DNA of 64,000 bases. Origin: Rhizophagus irregularis. Lineage: Eukaryota; Glomeromycota; Glomeromycetes; Glomerales; Glomeraceae. The translations under genes were made by a program, and so were the position numbers. The stretch covers positions 372,001 to 436,000 of the forward strand of contig NC_089434.1 in NCBI RefSeq assembly GCF_026210795.1, read 5' to 3'. Below are positions 55,129 through 64,000 of this stretch, one piece after another. Each line of letters begins with the position of its first letter. Positions within the stretch are counted from its first letter, which is position 1. The notes below the pieces were generated by a model. That model saw only the letters and a list, made by a program, of their open reading frames with translations. It had not been told where the DNA came from and made no database searches.

Positions 55129-56199
55129 CTAATTTTTTTATGGTCTTTCTTTTTTGAATATAATTTTATATAGTCTTAACTGAATCTTACCAAATTTTTA
55201 AATTTGAAACAAAGTTCACTTTTAATTATGAATTTAGTTATTACAATTTGTACCATTTTTTTTATTCCTTATATTTTATAGTATTTTATTTATTTATTTT
55301 TTGTTGTATCAAAGCAAAAAAAGTTTTTAAATAAATATTATTATTATTATCGCTATTTATATATTATTTAGGATGTCTCCATTAAAGAATTGATAATTTA
55401 AAATTAAAGTTTATTAAATATTCATTAAGTAAAAATCATATGAATTTATTTATAATACTGTTCTTATATTACGCAGTCAGTCATTGATGACGGAAAGGAA
55501 GAAGTATTTTTTTTCTCATCATATAATTCAATTAATATATTTATTTAGGTCGATTATTGAATAATTAAATCAAAAATCGTAATTTATTTTATTTTTTTTT
55601 TTGTCATGACGATGATAAATTTTTTGACTGATATTGAAAAATTTCATGAATGGAACCAATTTAAAATAACCGAGAATATTCTAATACAAAAAGAAAATTT
55701 GTTATAAATTACAGATAAAATATTCTGATATCTATTTAAATTTTTGTACCGATTGTCGAAATAAAAGCGCCATAAAAATGTATAGAATTCACAGATTCGA
55801 CCAATTTTTTAAATCAAATCCCGGAAATATTTCAATTTCGATTTCTTGACGCAAAATTTTGCTGAAAATATATTGCGTTACGTATATAATCACAATCACA
55901 TGACTTAGTCCCTATAAAAAATGTTTATCCATGATTTCTCCGGGACTTTCGTAAAAATTCCGTGAAAATGATACATTCATGGATAATCCGTGAAAATTTC
56001 CATGATTTAAAGCTATAAATTGAGTATTATAAGAAACCATTCAATTTATTATTTTTACTAAAAAAGTCATAACTAAGAGAATTCTGTAGAAATGTAGAAT
56101 TATAATTATCTTTTTTTTTTAATCATGTAATGATAGAGGTTTAAATAAAATATGTGGTTTAATAAAAAAAAATTTAAATGAAAGAAATTATTACGTAGC
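55129..56199. other. Intergenic stretch, no gene seen
   Basis: AT-rich 3' flank of the ML gene. A TCCCTATAAAAAATGTTTAT element with GTGAAAAT repeats starts near 55911. TTTTATTTTTATTTTTATTA at 56200 marks the tail of the LINE remnant. Confidence 0.45.
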
Positions 56200-56590
56200 A
56201 ATTTAGTTTTATTTTTATTTTTATTATATAGACTCTGGATCCGGGACTACAAGCAACTGCTAGCAGACCGAAATACATAATAACGATACAAAACTAAGCT
56301 AATGCGAGTTCGCCCAATCCTCTAGGAAACTGGGGAGGAACCGCCAAGCCTTTTTTCATTCGAATCCTAGGCAAAGCCGGATCAACCCATCGAACCAGAC
56401 GCAGAAAAAAAAGAAACATTAAATGAAGAAGTAAGAAATCTATATTATAATACTTTGAAATAACGAAAAATATTCTATATATGGTAAAAGTGAATTATAA
56501 AAAGATTGTCTATTAATAAAAGTAGTCCAACCACCCATATGTAAATAATTCGACGTTGTAATGATGATCCATCTAGGGAAAAAATGGTCA

Positions 56591-57317
56591 TTAGGTTTTT
56601 GTACTCCAAAGTATCGAATACATCATATCGATTCTGCTGATCACGTGTTCTAGTGATGCAACGTTGGACCGTAGATTGTAACGGTTGGGATAATGATGGG
56701 ATATCAAAGATTGAGAATTCTTGTGAGCATTCTTACGTTTGTTGAGGGTGCGGCGCTTAGCACGGCGCATTTTAGATTTTTTTGTGTGAATTCCTTGACG
56801 TTTCTCCCATGCGGTCATGGATTCTGTGTGACGTTTCCTAACGATCGTGTAAAATTGGTTTCGAACCAGCAACATAATATCCATAACGATGGAATTAGTA
56901 TGTGAAGATTTTCGCGTATGAGGGTGTATTAAATCTATTAAAGATTGAGAAACAATATTGTGAATGATAAGGTAAATAGGATGTGTTACATCCACTATAC
57001 TAGGTTGTAAAATAGTCGCAGCATCCAAATCTCGTGGTGAGGTAGAGTTGGTGAAAAGGTGTTCATTCTGCCGATAATCGCTGATATATGAGTTGTTTGA
57101 TTTCGACCAAAATGTCGTTTAAAGGTTGTATAAATTCCGGGAAAAAGCCCAAGTGACAATTTGTATCATCTTTGTGTCCACAAACGGGACATTTGATAGG
57201 TAAATCAACCGAAGTGTATAATGAGCGAACATCACCACACGGCAAAATTTTGATTTTGAAAGATGTTTTCTTGGACTTTTCTGAACTACAGCAGTAGGAA
57301 GTGGCATTATAATGCAT
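56591..57317 (-). pseudogene. LINE C-terminal zinc region, broken
   Basis: 57317-57063 gives SVDLPIKCPVCGHKDDTNCH, a Cys/His zinc motif, and continues to an internal stop. 57028-56591 continues in another frame with a basic stretch (KSKMRRAKRRTLNKRKNA) and ends near SILWSTKT. This is the tail of the polyprotein that follows RNase H. Confidence 0.6.
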
Positions 57318-57500
57318 CCAGGATCAGTAGATGAATGATTCGTAAATAATGGTTGTAATTTGAGTTAGTAGTAAAAGAATCAAAAGTAATAGCATCGATA
57401 ATGTTGTGACAAAATTTTCTAAGGTCACGATCAATAGATCCAATAGAATCCCACAATGGTATCATCGTGGATTTAGAATTGATGATAATAGGTGAAGCAT

Positions 57501-58304
57501 CTAGACCTTTAGTAGCTTCCGCATCAGCAAGGTCATTATAAGTATCACCTGAGTGCGCTTTGACTTTGTGAAAGAGAGGTTAATAGATTTTTTGTTGACA
57601 AGATGTTTAATAACTCGCCATATTTGGTGAATTTTCAGAACCTGTCTAATTGAGGTAAGGCAGTCGTTAACACGTCGAAATGTATTAATGCAGTTCATGG
57701 AATCTGTGTAAATCGAAACATCTGAGTTGTAAGGGCACGCTAAAACGGCCGTTAGGATAGTAAAACTTTCCGCTTTAGTTGAAGAAGGTGTCAGAATTGT
57801 ACTTCCATAAAAAGTGTAAAGAGGATTATTGTCAGTTCGGTCTATGTTAATCCATCCAAAACCCATATTAGTGGTTTTATGTGTGTTAAGGTTATTAGAC
57901 GTTAAGCCAGGCGGGCGTAATGCATCATCTATATAAAAGTTAAGATTCTGTCTACTTGAAAGAAGGTCTGTTAAGGACAAGAGTTTATTAATAGTATTGG
58001 AATCACCCAAGAGAAAAGTTTGAATATCTGCTATCGCAGGGTTTGTTTGTATAGAAGTACCGCTGTAGTCGACGTCGATATTAAGAGAAGTCGAAGGGCG
58101 ATTCGGAGAGTTCATTTTGTAGATATTGAAGGCGCTGGCTCTTAACGTAACCAGTGATTGTTGTAAGAAAATACAGTTTTTCGGTAAAAGTGATATGTTG
58201 AGTTTTGTAAGATTTGCCGTGAACGTCAATTTTATATAATTGAAGATCTCTATAATAAGGAATATGTAAATTGCAATCATTACATGGCTTGAGGATTGGG
58301 ACAT
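57501..58304 (-). pseudogene. LINE RNase H domain, frameshifted
   Basis: 267 codons. RNase H residues are visible in order: Asp in FYIDDAL, Glu in STKAESF and Asp in IYTDSMN; the last motif, AHSGDTYNDLAD, lies one frame away at about 57520-57560. The first 60 residues are probably out of frame, since an alternative frame gives the CNDCNLHIPYY zinc-like piece. Dead copy. Confidence 0.75.
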
Positions 58305-58762
58305 AATGTTGTGGTGTATGTTAATTAAGGATATCTTCAGAACTACATGAGGAATAAAGTGTTCTCTGTAAGTAATAGAACAACAATTAATCTCGTTGAC
58401 TTGTCGATAGTTTTTCCATAGATAACATCGTTATCTGGAAGTGACCAAGAGCTTGTCCATTCATTTTTCGGACGATGGTGTAATTTGTTAACAATTTTCG
58501 GATGTATGTATGAAGTAACAATTTAGTGTAATAATAAATAAGGAATAGATCAGGCGCAAGTATGTCACGGGGTTTTCATTTTGATCCGTATTTTATATTT
58601 CCATTTTCACGGATATAATATTTCTTAGCTTATAATTTGTTATCTGATAAATTTTAAGTTATCATATCAGTAAATACATAGTATAGCTTTCAACCTTTTA
58701 TGAATTAATATACTAATTAAATTATTAAAATTTTTGATGTTGATTTTGATTCTTCTATTATA

Positions 58763-59431
58763 CACAGTGAAATTCGATATAACGGAATTTATTAGTAAAT
58801 TCTCGATAATGGCTATAACGGAACAAATAACGAATCAGTTATATTTAAAAATTATTCGATTTACCGGATCACGTGACGATTCACGGTTTTAAAACCAATA
58901 AAATTAGCAGCAAGTATGATGACCTTTTAAAGAAATTTTAGTGGAATACGCAAGCTTTGAAGACTCAGATGAAATTTTTTTGACTAGGAATGTTGAAAAT
59001 ATTGAATATTGAACACTTTATAAGGTTGTAATATAAATAGAATTTCCTAAATAAGATTGTTTGTTTGGAAATATTAATATATGTGAAACCCCTAAAAATA
59101 AATCGAAATCTTTTTTTTTACAATTTAATCACGAACTTTTTTATTGAAAATATGTCTAATAGTGAAGTAAGAAAAGCAAAAACAGGGTAGGATAGATGTT
59201 TTTTTTAAGTTTTAGTTAATTTCAATGTATAAAATTTCTCAAATAATGTTTTAAATAAAAAAATAATCTAAATTTTCAATGTTCCTCACAAATAAAAACT
59301 TGATATAACGGAATTTCATATGATTTATATATAAAATCCGGTATATCGAAATTTTTTGATATATCGGAAGTCTCGATATACCAGATATGTTTACTGGAAT
59401 GGATGGTTCCGTTATATCGAATTTCACTGTG
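58763..59431. mobile_element. Pogo/Tc1-type MITE, CAGTGAAATTCGATATAACGG ends
   Basis: Perfect inverted ends CACAGTGAAATTCGATATAA (continuing CGGAA) at 58763-58787 and 59407-59431, flanked by TA on both sides (58761-58762, 59432-59433). CAGTNNAAxxTCGATATAACG ends with TA duplications are characteristic of pogo/Tigger-like elements. Subterminal GATATACCGG-like repeats occur. There is no transposase. Confidence 0.85.
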
Positions 59432-59433
59432 TA

Positions 59434-60945
59434 TTAAGAAAAAAAAGATTAATATTCGATGGTAGTACAAATTATCAAGTATTCAATAAAAATTTTTTTT
59501 TCTCAAAAAAAAAAAGTAATAAACAACAATACTTTTAAATTATCGAACGTTCTCCAATCTTATTACAAATTATTAAAATTTATTCGCGATATTAGACTTA
59601 ACCATAGTAAAGTTAATAAAATTAATAATATTACACATAATAATAAAATTGGATAGGTTCCATACTAATTAAATTAGTGAGTAGTGATTCAATTTCCATT
59701 AATTTTTATAATTATTGTTATGTATCTATATAATTAAAAACAATCTCGCTAAAAAAAAATTCGTTAATATCAAAAAAAAATTTCACTCAAATTTATTAGT
59801 CGGAAATAAGAGTATATATTTTCACAATTGAGTCTACAGAGGATGCAGAGTATAATTTACTGGTTAATACTATATAATTATGCTAATTTTATGCAATACT
59901 TACAAAACTTTATAGTATAGTAACAAAATATAGTATTTTAATTATTTTATGATTTGCGCAGAGTTTACTTCATCATAATTGAATTTAAATCATCTGAAAT
60001 TCGACCACTAACATTACAGTATTAATATGCTGATGTGCGTTACACAAAAAAAATTGTAAAAAAAATTTTCAAGTATTTCAAGAACAGTATTTTCGGATAT
60101 ATCCTTGTGTATTTTAATATTTGTATATGATGTGATATTTATCTGAGTATTCATGTATACTCAGCAAAAAATACTGAGTTTTGCAGTTCATAATTTTGCG
60201 AAACCAGACCAAAATCACGCTATACTGAACTCAGCTGACAATATACTAAACTCAGCTAGGCAAGTAGACTCAATTGTAAAAGGAATTACCGCGGAAATAA
60301 TATTGAAAAAAACAATCTAAATAAACAAAAATAGTTCTCAAAAGTTCTCACTAAGTCAAAAAAATTTTCACGCGAATTTATTAGTCAGATCTCACTAAAT
60401 ATCGAAAAAGCCGTAGGACATAGTTCTATAGTGATCCAAACCAAAAAGAATAAACTATATTTTTGGGTTAAAAAAATTAAAAAGTTCCAAAAATTTTGAT
60501 AAATTCCGATTAAAAAAAAAATCCCCTAAAAAAAAATCCAATAAAAATAAAACAAAAAAAAAGTATAAGAAAAAAATTTGGTGAAGTTAACCAAAAGAAA
60601 CAATAATAATAAAAAGAGGGATAAAAAAATTAGGTAGTTTCGGTTTTACGGTAAAACTGAAAATAAAAAAAATTATTATTATAGAAATGGTCAGTCATGG
60701 TAAGTGGTAACTAAGTATACTTTTTTTTGTTAGTATTAATCTATCAGAATAAAAAAAAATCCATTTAAAATTTTAATTAACCGGAAATGTATTAGTTTAA
60801 AGATCGGTTATCGTAGTCAGTTAATTATGATAAATACGCAAGAATATCACATTTTTCAACATTACGCAATTCAAATTATTTATACAGGGTAATCTAAATA
60901 TGACAATTTTTTAATTTTTTTAATTAGATAAGTTTACTTTTACGA
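59434..60945. other. AT-rich stretch, no gene seen
   Basis: AATTTATTAGTC with preceding TTTCAC occurs near 59782 and 60367. TACTCAG / CTGAGTT motifs cluster at 60150-60260. A-rich runs at 60480-60640. No coding frame. Confidence 0.4.
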
Positions 60946-61070
60946 AGTCGATTCAAGTTGGCTCAAGTCAGTTCAAGTCGGTTCAAGTCAGTTTGAGTCT
61001 GCCCAGACTGAACCAAGCTGAGAACCGTAAGCCGACACCAAAACTGTGCTTGAGTCGCTGGAGTTTCCTT
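60946..61070. repeat. Ten-nt repeat GTTCAAGTCG and inverted flank
   Basis: Five or six units of (A/G)GTTCAAGTC(A/G) at about 60950-61005, followed by inverse-like GACTGAACC and GAACCGTAAGCC. The unit resembles a tRNA B-box but no tRNA fold is present. Confidence 0.55.
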
Positions 61071-61431
61071 ATCCCTACTTAGTACGTCTCACGCAGCAAT
61101 GAAAGAAATTTTTTTTTGGCGCAGAATTCTATATCGATTGTATTTGAAATTTAAATTTTGAACTTTTATAAAACTGAACATGCATTTCTTTTTATTTAAT
61201 TAAAATTTTGATTATTCTGATGCTCGTATTCTTTGGGAAAAATTAAATTCATTTAAATAACTCAATCAGAAATAAATAAAAATTTGAATTAAATAAAACA
61301 AGTAATTTGAAACGAGAAGTTTATATACAAGAAAGTTTCATCATATTCTGAAAAAAAAATGCAATAAAAGGTATTTTTATAATATTCTAAAATATTAATG
61401 TTAATAGGGTTTTTTATAATTTAAATAATAA
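61071..61431. other. AT-rich stretch, no gene seen
   Basis: No frame, repeat or RNA gene recognised between the GTTCAAGTCG repeats and the kinase tail relic. Confidence 0.4.
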
Positions 61432-61800
61432 TAGAACAAGGAGTTATATATAAATGATGAAAAAACTTCATTATAATTATTTATTTATATACTGTAATAC
61501 CTAATATCATGTAAAATCTTTAATACCGATAAGTATTTATTAAGATTAATATAAATAAATCTTTGTTTCTAGTTGAAGATTCAGGTAATTAGAAAAGGTA
61601 ATTTTGTTTTGCACAAACATTATTATTTTTTATAGATGGTATTATTAAAAGAATTTAATGAACAAATTAACTCAAAGAATGACAAGTGTAACGATAAAAT
61701 GAAAATATTTATCATTTATTGTTTTTTATTATAGATGAACATAATAACGCATAATGATTTGAACTTTATTCGGAAGAGAAAGTTAAACTTGCTTATGAGA
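61432..61800 (+). pseudogene. Orphan relic of a K3-type kinase tail
   Basis: Four pieces match, in order, the small tail exons of K3 together with their acceptors: AATAATAG|AACAAGGAG (61434), CTAG|TTGAAGATTCAGGTAA (61573), TATAG|ATGGTATTATTAAAAGAA (61636) and TATAG|ATGAACATAATAACGC (61735). Stops and lost donors interrupt them, and no kinase domain lies upstream. It looks like the end of an earlier tandem kinase copy whose body was lost before or when K4 arrived. Confidence 0.6.
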
Positions 61801-62796
61801 AGCTGCCAACTACATTTTCTTCTTGATAGTTTTAAAGGAGATCCTGTTTTTCTTCGATCACTTCATTATAAAAATTGATATTTTTTTTTCCAAAGATCTC
61901 AAAAAACAACACAGATTTAGAGGTAAATTCCATAATAAAACGAAAAAAGTTATTTAATAGTTAATAAATTAAAAAAAAATAAAATAAAACAGATAAAAAT
62001 AAAAAATAAGAAATTTTAAACTATCGCGTACAATGTAGCATGAAGAATCACCAAATTACTATAGAAAAATAACTATAAAATAAGAATATATTAAAAATTA
62101 ATAAATATAATAAAATAAGTTTTGCTCTTTTATAGAAACTAATTTTTTTTTTTAAAAAAAAAGAAAAGGCCACTTACGATAGTAAATACAGTTTTTTTTG
62201 CATTTTGCGCAAAATCTGACTGAATAACCATTATTATAAGCTTAGAAAAACTTTTTCTTCTCATAATTTTACATATATTACTACTGTTAAAACTATAAAT
62301 TTCTTCCTATCTCAACTTAGATATTGAAAAAAAGCTAGTTTTTAAAGCGATTTCAGTTTTCAGTACTTGTGAAAAAAATTTTTTATTTAACAAAAATGTG
62401 CAAAATGTTCCGATTAATGTTGCACAAAATTGGTTAATATGAAAATGATCTGCGTGTGACATTTCCGGTGACTGATATAAAAAAATTTTTAGTCGACATT
62501 ATCTCTTTCCTATATGATGATGTTTTTAAAGAACAAAACGTAAATTTATAATGAAATAGTGCAATTTTTGTAATGTCCAAGAAAAATATCGAGAAAAAAT
62601 ATATAACTACTGATAAAACTTAATAAATTTACAATCGTTTTTAATAAATCTCGATATAGTGGTTGATCTGCCAATTCTGCCATGGCGTAATATTTTGTTA
62701 CACCTAACCGCTAATTTAATCAAATGCCGATCACGAAAATGAACCTTCTTTTCTACAAATTTCTTAGTTTATAAAAAGATAATATAAAATTGCATT
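61801..62796. other. Upstream region of K4, no other gene
   Basis: AT-rich. The last 30 bp (TTTATAAAAAGATAATATAA then AATTGCATT before ATG) is the leader shared with K3 and with the pseudogene at 14989. GTGACATTTCCGGTGACTGA near 62457 resembles a motif near 30359. Confidence 0.4.
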
Positions 62797-64000
62797 ATGT
62801 CTAATATTCGAAAAGAAGTAGTTAATGCAGCACTTAATAGAACATTTGCATTATTAGATACTACTATTCATAATAATATACATAAACATTTTGAATTTCG
62901 AAAACAAACACTTCTTGCTGATAAATCTCTTACAGAAGATGAAAAAACTGAGGCAATAAAAAAAATAACTGAAACTTATGATAGAACTAAAATTCTTCAT
63001 AATTCAGGAACAAAAAGAATTTGTGAGAATTGTAATCAAGAATGTTTGGCTACATTATTTTGTGAATATTGTGTTCGAAATTATTTAAAAGCAAATTTTT
63101 CAAATTGGACGTCTGGAAATGATAATATTGATAACTTAATACAAAAATGTCAATCAGAAACACTCTTTACGAATAAGATAATTGAATGGATACCATATAA
63201 TAATTTACAAAATATTAGTTACCTAACAGAAGGTGGATTCTCTAAAGTTTATACAGCAAATTGGATTGATGGAAGATATAAAGTATGGAATTCTAAAGAA
63301 CAGGAATTAGAAAGATCTGATCGTAATTTAAATGTAATACTTAAAAGATTAGAAAATATTAATGCAAATCAAAGTTGGTTTGAAGAGGTTTGTATTTCAA
63401 AAATGTATAATTAGAAGTTCTTAATATAAAAATTTTTTAATAAATTGTTTTTTTTTTATAGGCTAAATCACACTTAACTGTAAGTAGTAAATGGCCACGT
63501 GTTGTTGACTGTTATGGTTTAACACAAGATCCGTCAAATGGAAATTTCATGCTTGTATTAAATAAAATGGATGTAAATTTAAGAGAATATTTACAACAAA
63601 ATCATAATCAACTTACATGGAAAGAAAGGATTCAAATTACAACTGATATAATTTATGCACTTGGTGATATTCATGAGGAGAATGCAATTCATAGAGATTT
63701 GCATTCTGGAAATATATTATATAAAAAAAGAAATCAGGATTGGTATATTAGTGATTTTGGATTTTGTGGCCCTGCAGACAAACCATTAAAAAGTATATAT
63801 GGAAATCTTCCTTATATAGCACCTGAGGTTATTGCTGGAAAACAGGCTACAAAAGCATCTGATATTTATAGTTTTGCTATGCTTATGTGGGAAATTTCAT
63901 CTGGACAACCACCATTTCTTAATTGCAAACATGATTGTGATCTTATATTGAATATTATTAATGGAATAAGACCAAGAATAGTATCAGGAACCCCTTTAGA
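62797..64000 (+). CDS. K4: tyrosine-kinase-like protein kinase, cut by window end
   Basis: Exon 1 is 62797-63387, exactly 591 bp as in K3, starting MSNIRKEVVNAALNRT. It carries the Cys cluster CENCNQECLATLFCEYC, NWTSGN, IEWIPYN, glycine loop EGGFSKVY and VILK. A phase-0 intron at 63388-63461 falls at helix C, ending as in K3 before GCT. Exon 2 from 63462 has HRDLHSGN, a full DFG (K3 has DLG), APE, and is still open at 64000 within the C-lobe. Close to K3 throughout, so the two arose by duplication; a dead copy of the same type lies at 14560-14989. The remaining C-lobe and tail lie outside the window. Confidence 0.88.

Larger units (their letters stand above)
56200..58580 (-). mobile_element. 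5'-truncated, decayed LINE-type retrotransposon
   Basis: The minus-strand unit ends in an A-rich tail (AATAAAAATAAAAATAAAA, about 56200-56225) preceded by a GC-richer 3' region. It holds RNase H and a C-terminal zinc motif in several frames. Before RNase H, pieces such as CNDCNLHIPYYRDLQLYKID and NEWTSSWSLPDNDVIYGK are read in different frames. No reverse transcriptase remains. Composition changes at about 58580. Confidence 0.75.

Noticed and set aside
60946-61070. Possible tRNA from GGTTCAAGTC
   Set aside because: Only the B-box-like 10-mer is present, repeated in tandem; no cloverleaf arms or A-box.

Overview
The window looks like nuclear DNA of an arbuscular mycorrhizal fungus of the Rhizophagus irregularis type. 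This is inferred from very low GC, small GT-AG introns, several paralogous tyrosine-kinase-like protein kinases carrying the CxxC / NWTSGN / FEWIPY signature known from that lineage, an HMG-box protein, small secreted proteins, and many non-autonomous DNA transposons and decayed non-LTR retrotransposons. No species name can be proved from the sequence alone.

Layout. 1-1093: tandem array of intron-like units, each with a hairpin around its branch point; then minisatellites. 2.5-3.6 kb and 6.2-7.3 kb: two copies of one hAT-like MITE, the first inserted into the end of another MITE. 4.33-5.46 kb: satellite of about 171 bp. 7.58-11.51 kb (+): kinase gene K1; between its short N-terminal exons and its kinase domain lie 22 consecutive acceptor/micro-exon/donor junctions, 21 of them exactly 3 nt. 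11.5-20.1 kb: MITEs, two Helitron-like 3' ends and a dead kinase 5' end. 20.17-23.85 kb (-): K2, a predicted membrane-anchored kinase with four tandem N-lobe modules and one catalytic C-lobe, whose last exon carries an apparent frameshift. 24.6-33.1 kb: MITEs, a two-frame transposon-like coding unit, a second hairpin-intron array, a dead acidic C-terminus and a retroelement C-terminal domain. 34.44-35.67 kb (-): secreted protein with sixteen NEP repeats. 40.9-42.2 kb: third hairpin-intron array. 43.72-46.11 kb (+): K3, with a tail of six or more small phase-1 exons. 49.48-49.86 kb (-): HMG-box gene. 54.69-55.13 kb (+): secreted ML-domain lipid-binding protein. 56.2-58.6 kb (-): dead LINE with RNase H. 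58.76-59.43 kb: pogo/Tc1-like MITE. 61.43-61.8 kb: orphan relic of a K3-type tail. 62.80 kb to the end (+): K4, cut off by the window edge.

The kinases share one gene plan: an N-terminal zinc-ribbon-like CxxC region, NWTSGN, the N-lobe up to the helix C glutamate, a phase-0 intron at that same place, then the rest of the kinase. K1 and K3 add strings of phase-1 small exons. K2 repeats the exon bounded by the helix C introns. The unusual feature of the window is therefore exon-intron architecture: 3-nt micro-exon arrays, hairpin-intron arrays and exon-module duplication, all placed in or near kinase genes and set in transposon-rich DNA.
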